In this document: positions 37,418 through 46,096 of the stretch, in pieces
Position numbering within the stretch: position 1 is the first letter of the stretch
Layout: each line of letters opens with the position of its first letter
Assembly: GCF_001854885.1 (NCBI RefSeq)
Contig: NZ_MDDV01000003.1
Location: 159,202-223,201 of the forward strand
Length of the DNA: 64,000 bases
Direction of reading: 5' to 3'
Origin: Ensifer sp. LCM 4579
Lineage (GTDB): Bacteria; Pseudomonadota; Alphaproteobacteria; Rhizobiales; Rhizobiaceae
Notes under the pieces: model-generated
Seen by the model: only the letters and a program-made list of their open reading frames with translations
The model's database searches: none
Told to the model about the DNA's origin: nothing
Made by a program: the position numbers and the translations under genes

Positions 37418-38953
37418 ATGGAAAATATCGGTCTGCTGATCGATGGCTTCGGCCACATCCTCAGTTGGAACCATATCCTGCTGATGATGCTGGGCGTCAC
37501 GCTCGGCATCCTCGTCGGCGTGCTACCGGGCCTTGGGGCGCCAAACGGCGTGTCGCTCTTGCTGCCGCTCACCTTTTCGATGGATCCGATCTCAGCGATC
37601 ATCCTCCTGTCCTGCATGTATTGGGGCGCACTCTTCGGCGGCTCGACCACGTCGATCCTGTTCAACATTCCAGGCGAACCGTCGTCCGTCGCCACCACCT
37701 TCGACGGCTATCCGATGGCAAAGGCCGGGCAGGCGAGCCGCGCGCTGACGCTTGCCTTCGTCTCGGCGGGTCTTGGAGCGCTCGCCGGCGTCATCATGAT
37801 CACGCTGCTATCGGGCTGGGTCGCGAACTTCGCACTGCGCTTTTCCTCGCCGGAATATTTCGCTGTCTATTTCCTCGCCTTTGCGAGCTTCATCTCCATG
37901 GGCGCCCAATCGCCTTTCAAGACGCTCGTGTCGATAATGCTCGGCTTCGCGCTCGCCTCTATCGGCATGGACACGATCTCCGGTAACCTGCGCCTTACTT
38001 TCGATATTCCCGAACTCATCAAGGGCGTCAGCTTCCTGATCGCCGTCATGGGCCTCTTCGGCATCGGCGAGCTGCTCCTGACGACGGAGGAAGGCCTTCG
38101 CTTCGAGGGCATCAAGGCGCGCGTCAAGCTTGGCGAGATCGGTCGGACGCTGCTCGAAATCCCGCGCTATTGGCTGACGATCGCCCGTTCGACGATCATT
38201 GGCATCTGGATGGGCATCACGCCCGCCGGCCCGACCGCCGCCTCCTTCATGAGCTACGGCGTTGCCCGCCGCTCGGCGCGCGACAAGTCGCTGTTCGGCA
38301 AGGGCGATCCGCGCGGCGTCGTGGCGCCGGAAACCGCTGACCATTCCGCCGGCACCTCCGCGCTGTTACCGATGCTCGCACTCGGCGTGCCGGGTTCGGC
38401 AACCGCAGCGGTGATGATGGGCGGCCTGATGATTTGGGGGCTGACGCCCGGCCCGATGCTTTTCGCCGACCGTCCGGACTTCGTCTGGGGTCTGATCGCG
38501 TCGATGTATCTCGGCAATGTCGTCGCCGTCTTCCTGGTAATCGCAACCGTGCCGCTCTACGCCTCGATCCTGCGCGTGCCCTTCTCGATCATCGGACCGA
38601 TTATCGTCGCGGTGATCTTCTCCGGCGCCTACCAGGTCGCCAATTCCGTCTCCGATATCTTGCTGGTGATCGGATTCGGCCTCCTCGGCTACATCTTTAA
38701 GAAGCTTGAATATCCGCTGGCGCCGCTGGTTCTTGCCATGGTGCTCGGCGACAAGGCGGAGGACGCCTTCCGCCAGTCGATGCTGATGTCCGGCGGCAGC
38801 CTGAGCATCTTCTGGTCGAACGGGCTCGTTTCCGCGCTCATGGCCCTCGGCATGGCGCTGCTTCTCTCCCCGCTAGCCTTCTGGCTGATCGGCATGCTGC
38901 TCGAGCGCAAGCATGACGTCGCTGAGCATGGCGACGGCAGCTCGGCGGTCTGA
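37418..38953 (+). CDS. tripartite tricarboxylate transporter large permease (TctA)
   Basis: 511-residue permease with 10-12 predicted helices. TctA signatures are ILVGVLPGLGAPNGVSLLLPLTFSMDP, ALFGGSTTSILFNIPGEPSSVATTFDGYPMAKAGQA and LPMLALGVPGSATAAVMMGGLMIWGLTPGP. Strong GGGAGGA ribosome-binding site before the ATG. Driven by the ion gradient; substrate is probably the carboxylic acid used by the pathway genes around it. Confidence 0.95.
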   Translation: MENIGLLIDGFGHILSWNHILLMMLGVTLGILVGVLPGLGAPNGVSLLLPLTFSMDPISAIILLSCMYWGALFGGSTTSILFNIPGEPSSVATTFDGYPMAKAGQASRALTLAFVSAGLGALAGVIMITLLSGWVANFALRFSSPEYFAVYFLAFASFISMGAQSPFKTLVSIMLGFALASIGMDTISGNLRLTFDIPELIKGVSFLIAVMGLFGIGELLLTTEEGLRFEGIKARVKLGEIGRTLLEIPRYWLTIARSTIIGIWMGITPAGPTAASFMSYGVARRSARDKSLFGKGDPRGVVAPETADHSAGTSALLPMLALGVPGSATAAVMMGGLMIWGLTPGPMLFADRPDFVWGLIASMYLGNVVAVFLVIATVPLYASILRVPFSIIGPIIVAVIFSGAYQVANSVSDILLVIGFGLLGYIFKKLEYPLAPLVLAMVLGDKAEDAFRQSMLMSGGSLSIFWSNGLVSALMALGMALLLSPLAFWLIGMLLERKHDVAEHGDGSSAV

Positions 38954-38984
38954 TCCAGTTCATTCAATCCTGAAGGAGTTCGCC

Positions 38985-39926
38985 ATGGCGCCACGCAAAT
39001 GGAACCGCGACAATTGGCCGATCGCGGCTGCAATGATCCAATATCCGAACATGCTGCCGGACGGGCGGTCGGTGCAGGACCAGTCTGTGGAAGAATGGGC
39101 CATGACATTGAGCGATGTCGCCGATGCCGGCTTTAGCGAACTCGATCCGACCGATAGCTGGATCCGCCTTGCCGATTTGTCGCGCGATCGGCTCGAAGAG
39201 TTCGTCGCCCTCACACGATCCCTCGGTCTCACGATCCCGGCGATCTCGACCTCAAGGCGCAGCCTCATCGATCCTGAACATGGCGCAGCCTATCTCGCCT
39301 ATGGGCATAGGGTCATCGAGACCGTCGCCGCCGTAGGTGCGCGCTCCGTGTCTTTCGGCTTCTTCGGCCCATTGACGGAGGCGCAGAAGAAAGCGCTTTG
39401 GTTCTGGACCGTCGACGGCGAGAAGAATCCCGACGATGCAGCGACCTGGCAGAAAGCGGTTTCCCGCGTTCGCGAACTCGGACGGCATGCGGAAGAACTC
39501 GGTATCGAAGTCGCGCTCGAAATGTATGAGGACACCTATCTCGGGACGGCAGAAAGTTCAGTCCGCTTCGTCGAGGAAGTGGGCCTCGCCAATGTCGGGA
39601 TCAATGCAGATCTCGGCAATCTCATCCGCCTGCACCGGCCGGTGGAACACTGGCTGGAGATGATGGCAAAGGTCGCGCCCTTCGCCAAATACTGGCACGT
39701 CAAGAATTACACGCGCACGGAGGATGAGGCGTCTGGCGTCATCGTCACCCACCCCGCCCCGCTCGAATACGGCCTCATCAACTATCGTGCGGCAATCCGC
39801 ATGGCCTTGGCGCATGGGTTTGAGAGCCCCTTCCTCTGCGAGCATTACGGCGGCGACGGCCTCTCCGTCAGCGCCGCCAACCGCGATTACCTGAGGCGCA
39901 TCCTGCCTCGCGAACAGGGACATTGA
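38985..39926 (+). CDS. xylose-isomerase-like TIM-barrel enzyme (isomerase/epimerase or decarboxylase)
   Basis: 313-residue AP-endonuclease-2-fold protein. Metal-site residues can be seen: Glu in VALEMYEDTY, Asp in VGINADLGN, His in KYWHVKNY and Glu in LCEHYGG. Substrate is unknown. Relatives include hydroxypyruvate isomerases and OiaC, reported from memory as a 3-oxo-isoapionate decarboxylase in D-apiose pathways that yields L-erythrulose; the neighbouring erythrulose-type kinase and isomerases would fit that product. The ATG at 38985 starts MAPRKWNRDNWP. Confidence 0.75.
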   Translation: MAPRKWNRDNWPIAAAMIQYPNMLPDGRSVQDQSVEEWAMTLSDVADAGFSELDPTDSWIRLADLSRDRLEEFVALTRSLGLTIPAISTSRRSLIDPEHGAAYLAYGHRVIETVAAVGARSVSFGFFGPLTEAQKKALWFWTVDGEKNPDDAATWQKAVSRVRELGRHAEELGIEVALEMYEDTYLGTAESSVRFVEEVGLANVGINADLGNLIRLHRPVEHWLEMMAKVAPFAKYWHVKNYTRTEDEASGVIVTHPAPLEYGLINYRAAIRMALAHGFESPFLCEHYGGDGLSVSAANRDYLRRILPREQGH

Positions 39927-39930
39927 AGCG

Positions 39931-41706
39931 ATGACCACGATCTTTGACGCTCCGGAAGATTTCGCCACCAGCGCGCTCGCCGGCTTCTGCTCGATCCATG
40001 CGCGGAACGTTCGCCCCGTGAATGGTGGCGTCATCCGCTCAACCCAGGTACCGAAGGGCAAGGTCGCCGTCGTGGTCGGAGGCGGCTCCGGTCACTATCC
40101 CGCCTTTGCGGGCTATGTTGGGCCGGGTCTTGCGGACGCGGCGGTCGCCGGCGACGTCTTCGCCTCACCCTCGACGGCCGCCGTCGCGCGCGTATGCCGC
40201 CATGTGGACCAGGGCGGCGGCGTGCTGCTTGGCTTCGGCAACTATGCGGGCGACGTCTTGAACTTCGGACTGGCAGCCGAGAGGCTTCGCTCCGAGGGCA
40301 TCGACGTGCGCGTGCTGCATGTGACCGATGATGTAGCGAGCGCGTCCGTCGAGGTGCGGGCCAGGCGCCGCGGCATTGCCGGCGACCTCGTCGTCTTCAA
40401 GGTCGCGGGTGCCGCGGCCGAGGCCGGCAAGTCGCTGGACGAGGTCGAGCGACTGGCGCGCCTCGCCAACGACCGGACGGTTTCGTTCGGCGTCGCCTTC
40501 GGCGGCTGCACCTTGCCCGGTGCTGCAGGCCCGCTCTTCACCGTGCCGACGGGTCGGATGGCGCTCGGTCTCGGGATCCACGGAGAGCCCGGCATCAGCG
40601 AAGAGAAGGTCGCGACGGCGAGCGATCTTGCCAGGCTCTTGACCGGCAAATTGCTTTCCGAACGACCGGCAGGCAGCAAAAGAGTGGCGGCGGTCCTGAA
40701 TGGCTTGGGCTCGACCAAATATGAGGAACTCTTCGTGCTTTGGACGGCGATTGCCAGGGAGTTGGCCCGGGCGGGTCTCGAGGTGATCGATCCCGAATGT
40801 GGTGAGTTCGTCACCAGTCTCGACATGCAGGGCTGTTCGCTCACGCTTCTTTGGCTCAACGACGAGTTGGAAGCGCTCTGGCGCGCGCCCTGCGATGCGC
40901 CGGTCCTGCGCAAGGGTGCGGCCATTGCCGCCGAGCGGGCGACTGACATCTTCATCGACGTCGATGGACCTATGACCTTCGAACCAGCCTCCGAGGCATC
41001 GCAGGAAAGTGGCAGATGCATCGCGCGGCTGATCGGTAGCATCGCCGACGCGCTGAAGGAGGCGGAAGACGAACTCGGCCGCATCGATGCCTTTGCTGGC
41101 GATGGCGATCACGGTCAGGGCATGCGCCGCGGCTCGGCCGCGGCGGCTGAAGCCGCCAAGGCCGCCGTTGCTGCAGGTGCGGGAGCCGCGAGCGTGCTGG
41201 CCGCGTCGGGCGATGCCTGGGCGGACCGCGCCGGCGGCACGTCTGGCGCCATCTGGGGCGTGGCATTGCGATCCTGGAGCAATGCCTTCAGTGATGATGC
41301 GAAGGTGAGTGACGCGCCGATCGTGAAGGGCGCTCGTCTCGCGCTCGATGGCGTGATCCGCCTCGGCGGCGCTCGTGTCGGCGACAAAACCCTGGTCGAC
41401 GCGCTGGTGCCCTTTGTCGAGACGCTTGAGCGAGAGGCCGATGCGGGCAAGCCGCTCGTCGACGCCTGGAACGCAGCGGCGCGGGCGGCACAGGCGGCCG
41501 CCGATGCCACATCCAGTCTGGCGCCGAAGCTCGGCCGCGCCCGCCCGCTGGCAGAGAAGAGCATGGGGCATCCGGATGCCGGGGCGATTTCGCTCGCGCT
41601 GGCAACTCGGGCTGCCCTGCGGTTCCTGAAGGGACCGAGGAGCGAGACTTCGAAGGAATCCGCCGCCCGCCACGCAGGCGCCATCAGCCGGAAAGCCGCA
41701 GTCTAG
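39931..41706 (+). CDS. dihydroxyacetone kinase-family kinase, fused DhaK-DhaL (putative erythrulose kinase)
   Basis: 591-residue ATP-dependent ketose kinase. The DhaK part (about 1-335) has VVVGGGSGHYPAF, the substrate-binding histidine in ALGLGIHGEPGI and a GVAFGGCTLPGA loop. The DhaL part (about 360-575) has the ATP/Mg site DAFAGDGDHGQGMRRGSAAA and the DRAGGTSGAIWG loop. Dihydroxyacetone kinase is possible, but flanking TPI-like and RpiB-like genes point to L- or D-erythrulose kinases (LerK/DerK type). It starts 4 bases after the previous stop. Confidence 0.85.
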   Translation: MTTIFDAPEDFATSALAGFCSIHARNVRPVNGGVIRSTQVPKGKVAVVVGGGSGHYPAFAGYVGPGLADAAVAGDVFASPSTAAVARVCRHVDQGGGVLLGFGNYAGDVLNFGLAAERLRSEGIDVRVLHVTDDVASASVEVRARRRGIAGDLVVFKVAGAAAEAGKSLDEVERLARLANDRTVSFGVAFGGCTLPGAAGPLFTVPTGRMALGLGIHGEPGISEEKVATASDLARLLTGKLLSERPAGSKRVAAVLNGLGSTKYEELFVLWTAIARELARAGLEVIDPECGEFVTSLDMQGCSLTLLWLNDELEALWRAPCDAPVLRKGAAIAAERATDIFIDVDGPMTFEPASEASQESGRCIARLIGSIADALKEAEDELGRIDAFAGDGDHGQGMRRGSAAAAEAAKAAVAAGAGAASVLAASGDAWADRAGGTSGAIWGVALRSWSNAFSDDAKVSDAPIVKGARLALDGVIRLGGARVGDKTLVDALVPFVETLEREADAGKPLVDAWNAAARAAQAAADATSSLAPKLGRARPLAEKSMGHPDAGAISLALATRAALRFLKGPRSETSKESAARHAGAISRKAAV

Positions 41707-41708
41707 CC

Positions 41709-42476
41709 ATGAGCAATTCGCGGCTGTGGGTCGGTACCAGTTGGAAGATGAACAAAACCTTGGCGGAAGCCATGGCTTTCGCGGAGGGTCTCGCTGCCGC
41801 CGATGCGGAGCGCCACGTCCTTGTCCAGCGCTTCGTCGTTCCGCCGTTCACGGCGGTCCGGCAAGTGAAGGAGAGGCTGAAGGCGACGAGCGTCAAGGTC
41901 GGCGCACAAAACATGCACTGGGAGGATGCCGGCGCCTGGACCGGCGAAATCTCACCGCTGATGTTGAAGGACTGCGGCCTGGACATCGTCGAACTCGGCC
42001 ACAGCGAACGCCGGGCGCATTTCGGCGAGACCGATCGCACCGTTGCCTTGAAGACGGCGGCTGCGGTCCGGCACGGGCTCATTCCGTTGATCTGCATCGG
42101 CGAGACGCTCGCCGAACGCCAGGCCGGCGAGGCTGATCACGTGCTTTCGCGACAGGTCGAGGCCGCATTCGCCCTACTCGATGGCGCTGCGAAGGCGGCA
42201 CCGGTGTTGCTTGCCTACGAACCAGTCTGGGCAATCGGCACGGATGGGGTTCCAGCCACTGCCGACTACGCCGAAGAGCGCCACCGGAGGATAAGCGAGG
42301 TGGCAGAGGCGACGCTCGGAGTCGCCGTGCCGGTTCTCTACGGCGGCGGTGTCAATCCCGGGAACTGCGAGGAGTTGATCGTCCAACCTCACATCGACGG
42401 CCTTTTCATCGGCCGTGCAGCATGGGACGCCGGCGGCTACCTCGACATTCTGCGACGGGTTGCCAGAGCGATCTGA
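41709..42476 (+). CDS. triose-phosphate isomerase-like protein (putative tetrulose-phosphate isomerase, EryH/LerI-like)
   Basis: 255-residue TIM-family protein. Catalytic Lys (GTSWKMNKT), His (VELGHSERR) and Glu ([10 protein letters not shown]) are kept. The lid loop reads AIGTDGVPAT instead of the TIM-typical IGTGxTAT, and the phosphate loop is VLYGGGVNPGN. These changes match EryH/LerI-type isomerases that interconvert L-3-tetrulose 4-phosphate and D-3-tetrulose 4-phosphate. The chromosomal tpiA at 8646 serves glycolysis, so this paralogue is free to specialise. ATG sits 2 bases after the kinase TAG. Confidence 0.85.
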   Translation: MSNSRLWVGTSWKMNKTLAEAMAFAEGLAAADAERHVLVQRFVVPPFTAVRQVKERLKATSVKVGAQNMHWEDAGAWTGEISPLMLKDCGLDIVELGHSERRAHFGETDRTVALKTAAAVRHGLIPLICIGETLAERQAGEADHVLSRQVEAAFALLDGAAKAAPVLLAYEPVWAIGTDGVPATADYAEERHRRISEVAEATLGVAVPVLYGGGVNPGNCEELIVQPHIDGLFIGRAAWDAGGYLDILRRVARAI

Positions 42477-42524
42477 GAAGCCGTTCGAGGGATGTCTTGA
42501 ACAAGCGTTGAAAAGGAACACCCG

Positions 42525-42962
42525 ATGAAAATCGCAATCGGAGCAGACAGTGCCGGCAAGCCATTGCTCGACGTTATCGCCGCCCATCTCGCTGGCCGGA
42601 GTGATCTTCAGGTGAGGGATCTCAGCCAGGCGGGCTATTACGCCGATTTGTCTCAGAACCTGGCAAGGACGATCGCGATCGGCGAAAACGACCGCGGCAT
42701 CCTGATCTGCGGAACCGGCATCGGCGTCTGCATCTCGGCGAACAAAATTCCTGGCATTCGCGCAGCCTTGACCCACGACACCTATTCAGCCGAAAGAGCC
42801 GCGAAGTCGAACAACGCGCAGATCATCACCATGGGTGCCCGCGTCATAGGACCGGAACTGGCGAAATCGATCGTCGATATCTGGCTCGCCGCCGAATTCG
42901 ACCCGAACGGGCCGTCTGCAGCCAATGTCCAGGCGATCGACCGGCTCGACGCCGCGAGATAG
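42525..42962 (+). CDS. ribose-5-phosphate isomerase B-like (putative EryI/DerI tetrose-phosphate isomerase)
   Basis: 145-residue RpiB-family isomerase. It opens [18 protein letters not shown] and has the Cys in [26 protein letters not shown] and the later [14 protein letters not shown]. RpiB homologues beside EryH-type genes convert D-3-tetrulose 4-phosphate to D-erythrose 4-phosphate, which enters the pentose phosphate pathway. Last gene of the pdxA-like operon, followed by a GGCCGG/CCGGCC hairpin. Confidence 0.87.
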   Translation: MKIAIGADSAGKPLLDVIAAHLAGRSDLQVRDLSQAGYYADLSQNLARTIAIGENDRGILICGTGIGVCISANKIPGIRAALTHDTYSAERAAKSNNAQIITMGARVIGPELAKSIVDIWLAAEFDPNGPSAANVQAIDRLDAAR

Positions 42963-42979
42963 GCCGGCAAATTCCGGCC
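42962..42979 (+). terminator. possible terminator hairpin after the pathway operon
   Basis: GGCCGG (42962-42967) and CCGGCC (42974-42979) pair around a 6-base loop, right at the stop codon of the RpiB-like gene. No T-run follows, so termination may need Rho. Confidence 0.4.
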
Positions 42980-43038
42980 GGCCGATGGACCCCCGCGCAC
43001 CGGCGTCGCGCTGCGCCTGTGCAAAACTGCCGGCAATC

Positions 43039-43770
43039 TCAGCGGCGCGGGTCGAACCACCCGAACAGGAAGAAGCCGAACAGGAAGCCACCGATATGCG
43101 CTTCCCAGGCGATACTGCCCATGCCGCCCGCGGAAAACAGACCGAGGGCGACCAGGAAATTGGTGAGAAACCAGATACCGGTGAAGACCAGTGCCGAGCG
43201 ATTGGCAAGCGTCTCGGTCAGCGAAAGGCGGCGGTTGAGATGCGCGAACTGGCGGCTGACGCGCCCGCTCGGCGAAAACACGAAGCGCACCGCCGCGCCC
43301 ATGAAGCCGGAGACGACCCCGGAAGCGCCGACCACAACGACCATCTCCCCCCAATGGAAGACCACGTGCAGGGCAACAGCCGCTGCCGCCGAGAGACACC
43401 AGAACACGGCCAGCCGCGCGGGGCCGATGCGGCGTATGACGGGCGCGCCGAAGGCGACCATCCAGAAGATGTTGAAGATCAGGTGCTCCCAGCTCCCGTG
43501 GAGAAAGGAATAGGTCACAGGCGTCCACAGCCAGGCAAGTCCCTGGGCGTCGAGCGGGATCGTGTAGCGCGCCGGGAGAAACGCAAAGTTGAGGATCACT
43601 TCCTCGTCCACCGCAGCCGACAGGACATAGGTCCGCAACGCGTGCACCGCGACGAGAAACAGAAGAATGCCGGTCAGGCTCGCCGGGAGATTGAAGGCAG
43701 GCTCGCGATGGCGTTCGGGCGCACGCTCGGCATCCGCTTCGACCGGCGTTGCCGACTGATCTCGTTGCAT
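43039..43770 (-). CDS. rhomboid family intramembrane serine protease
   Basis: 243-residue membrane protein with six predicted helices. Rhomboid landmarks are FLHGSWEHLIFNIFWMVAFG (the H-x-x-x-HL-x-x-N helix), the active-site serine in VVGASGVVSGFMG and the histidine in WEAHIGGFLFGFF. Cleaves transmembrane substrates in the inner membrane; substrate unknown. The start at 43770 (MQRDQSATP) is preferred. A 338-base gap with a terminator-like hairpin lies upstream. Confidence 0.88.
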   Translation of the reverse strand: MQRDQSATPVEADAERAPERHREPAFNLPASLTGILLFLVAVHALRTYVLSAAVDEEVILNFAFLPARYTIPLDAQGLAWLWTPVTYSFLHGSWEHLIFNIFWMVAFGAPVIRRIGPARLAVFWCLSAAAAVALHVVFHWGEMVVVVGASGVVSGFMGAAVRFVFSPSGRVSRQFAHLNRRLSLTETLANRSALVFTGIWFLTNFLVALGLFSAGGMGSIAWEAHIGGFLFGFFLFGWFDPRR

Positions 43771-43847
43771 GACTTCTCTTCCTATCAAAACGCCGGCTGA
43801 CCGGAGCAGCGGCGATGCGTCCGTCCGACGGCAGGCAAAGGCATAAG

Positions 43848-43887
43848 CAAAGGAAAAATGGCCGTCCAGCAAAAAAGCTGAACGGCC
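43848..43887 (-). terminator. intrinsic terminator-like hairpin upstream of the rhomboid gene (minus strand)
   Basis: On the minus strand GGCCGT-x-CAGC pairs with GCTG-x-ACGGCC (43887-43877 with 43870-43860) around TTTTTT and is followed by ATTTTTCC. It lies about 80 bases before the rhomboid start, so it could end a short transcript or act as an attenuator. Confidence 0.5.
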
Positions 43888-44108
43888 TGCCCCAATCACC
43901 GGGCTCCAATCGATGTGCCGAAGCAACGCTTCGTGAAGTGATGGCCAAGCAATGCCAACGCATGGCGAGACTTGCAATCGCAACCAGTCATTAACCTTAA
44001 TTTCCACCTGGCATGAAAATCGCTTCGCTCTCTGCAGGGTCGCGCCCGAGGCGGGCGGCTGTATCGTTTTGAGACAGCACGCCTCCCACGTCACGAGGAC
44101 ATAACGAT

Positions 44109-44549
44109 ATGCGCAGCAGAACGTCCGTGGACCTGTTCCGTTATTGGAACGCCGTTCGGGGTGATCGCAATCTTCCCCGGCGCGACGAAATCTCGCCCGG
44201 CGACATTCGGTTGCTGCTGCCGGACGTCTTCATCCTGCAAAGGCAGGTTGACGGTACCATTCGCTTCCGCCTCGCCGGCACCCGCATCTGCACGCTTTTC
44301 GGGGGCGAACTGCGTGATCAGCCGTTTTCGGCGCTCTGGGAGGAGACGGAAATGACCGAGCTCGACCGGGTTGCCGGGCGGGTCATGGCGCAATGCACGC
44401 CCATGCTTGTTTCTGCCTTCGGCAGGACGGCCGCTGGCGACAGGCTCGAATTGGAACTGCTGCTTGCACCGCTCGCCTCCGCGGACGGCAAGAATGACCG
44501 GGTGCTCGGAACCTTTCGCCGCTTACCCGCCCGCGGTGGTTGCATATGA
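44109..44549 (+). CDS. PAS domain-containing protein (PAS_5 family)
   Basis: 146-residue protein of the alphaproteobacterial PAS_5 group. It starts SVDLFRYWNAVRGDRNLPRRDEISPGDIRLLLPDVFILQ and continues with IRFRLAGTRICTLFGGELRDQPF, the family's recurring core. A single PAS-like sensor domain with no output domain; no ligand is evident. GAGG lies about 10 bases before the ATG. Divergent from the rhomboid gene. Confidence 0.82.
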   Translation: MRSRTSVDLFRYWNAVRGDRNLPRRDEISPGDIRLLLPDVFILQRQVDGTIRFRLAGTRICTLFGGELRDQPFSALWEETEMTELDRVAGRVMAQCTPMLVSAFGRTAAGDRLELELLLAPLASADGKNDRVLGTFRRLPARGGCI

Positions 44550-44812
44550 CGCCAATCACGGCGCTCGCCACAAGCGGCCTCAGCGTTCTCCATCGCGATA
44601 ACGATGTGTCGCGCAAAGACGTGAACACTCCCCCTGCCGCCGCGAACATTGGTAGCGAGGGCGGGTGTGTCCGGGGTCGTGTGCTGCATCTGCGTGTCCT
44701 CGATGGCGGCCGCTGCGACTGAATCTGTACAGAATCGAGTCTGCGGCGAACCTTCTATTAACCGGCTGTGCCCATACTAACGCGTGTAGGATACGTTGAT
44801 CGCAGAGTGACC

Positions 44813-45424
44813 ATGTTCTCGTTTCAGCACGCACAAAACGGCGGTACGAAACCACACCAGGAAAGCGCCTTCCAGCGCGTATCGGTAAATCTTTCGGGAC
44901 GGCTGATGCTTGCCAACCGCGATGAATATGATTGCACCGTCATCGATATGTCGCCCGGCGACGTGCTCTTTTCAACGGCGGCGCGGCCGCGCGCCGGCGA
45001 GCGTATCATTGCCTATATCGATCATCTCGGCCGGCTCGAAGGCACCGTTGCGAAGCTTGCCGAGGATGCATTCGTCATCCAGCTCAACGCCACGGAGCGC
45101 AAGCGCGAGAAGCTCGCGGCGCAGCTCACCTGGATCGCCAACAAGCACGAACTCGGCCTGCCCGAGGATCGGCGCCACGACCGGCTTGCGCCGCGCAAGA
45201 CAGTGACGGAGCTCACGGTCGATACCGGCGAGAAATTCCGATGCCGGATCATCGACCTCTCCCTGTCCGGGGCTGCGGTCGACATCGAACTTCGCCCCGC
45301 CATCGGCACGCCCGTTACGCTCGGCAGTCATATGCGGGGCCGGATCGTCCGCCATTTCCAGGAAGGCGTCGCCATCGAGTTCTCCGGCGTCCAGTCCCGC
45401 GAAGCTCTCACCGAGTTCCTTTGA
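44813..45424 (+). CDS. PilZ domain protein (two PilZ-like modules)
   Basis: 203-residue protein. The second module (about 125-200) has the cyclic-di-GMP motifs RLAPRK (RxxxR) and DLSLSGAAVDI (DxSxxG). The first module (about 20-105) has the same layout but a degenerate DMSPGDVLFS. One site is therefore likely to bind cyclic-di-GMP, the other not. No enzymatic or DNA-binding domain. Start at the ATG at 44813 (MFSFQHAQNGG). The upstream 263 bases hold an imperfect palindrome around 44718-44742. Confidence 0.85.
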   Translation: MFSFQHAQNGGTKPHQESAFQRVSVNLSGRLMLANRDEYDCTVIDMSPGDVLFSTAARPRAGERIIAYIDHLGRLEGTVAKLAEDAFVIQLNATERKREKLAAQLTWIANKHELGLPEDRRHDRLAPRKTVTELTVDTGEKFRCRIIDLSLSGAAVDIELRPAIGTPVTLGSHMRGRIVRHFQEGVAIEFSGVQSREALTEFL

Positions 45425-46096
45425 CACGAACCGTCGCGAACTGCGGCAAACGCATCGGCCCCTCAAGAGTTACGCGACCTTTGGCGTCTGAAAAGACGCG
45501 CGGCGCTGCTCAAGCGCGTGGGCAGCGATCTCCCTGCCGACGCATCTGCTTGACCGACGATCATCATTGACGCCGCTTGCGGCGGCCCGTCACTCGGTAA
45601 GGCGAACGGACTGTCGATCGAACCAGCCTCGCCCCACGGCACAATCCCGTGCGTCACGTCGACAGATGCCGAACTTCCGCGATCCGGCAGCTGGGTACCT
45701 GTCCCACCATGGCGCTGTGAGATCTCGTTCGGTATAATTACGTGCACCAGAAAGAAATACCTTCTGGTAAACCGATCCTTACAGGCATTCCCACTCCGGT
45801 ACATTGAGGCCGGAGATCTCCGCAGGGACCTCCTGATCCCGGGCCAAAAGGATCAGGACTCTAAGGACGAGCCATTTTTTCCTTATTTTCCAAGTCATTC
45901 CAGGGTGCATGGTTGCCCGCGATGCGCAGCCGCGGCGAGATCGACTAAAATTTGAATCACATTTTACTTGAATGCAATTCAAATTTTATACTTGATTTAT
46001 TCGAATAACGGCCAAATTTGTACTTGTTTTTACCACCGACATTCGTCGGCAATAAAAAACTCTGTGCCAATGTCGAACCACAACGGGGAGACAAAC
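45425..46096. other. 672-base gap between the PilZ and LapG-like genes
   Basis: It holds a fragment of the dispersed repeat at 45470-45516, a 9-bp hairpin with a 10-base loop (TCCTGATCC at 45831-45839, GGATCAGGA at 45850-45858), and an AT-rich region at 45940-46040 that probably contains the LapG-like promoter. No convincing coding region; a short minus-strand open frame from 45804 has no family resemblance. Confidence 0.5.
45470..45516 (+). repeat. dispersed repeat fragment (hairpin 2)
   Basis: TACGCGACCTTTGGCGTCTG followed by AAAAGACGCGCGGCGCTG matches the second hairpin of the repeat at 57617 and 6061. The first hairpin and the ATGCAG arm are missing. Confidence 0.6.

Noticed and set aside
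39931-41706. Glycerol/dihydroxyacetone catabolism as the role of the DhaKL-type kinase
   Set aside because: No glycerol dehydrogenase, PTS partner or DhaR-type regulator nearby; flanking isomerases favour tetrulose substrates. Not fully excluded.
45463-45804. 113-codon minus-strand open frame in the gap before the LapG-like gene
   Set aside because: No ribosome-binding site, no recognised family, and it runs into a dispersed-repeat fragment.
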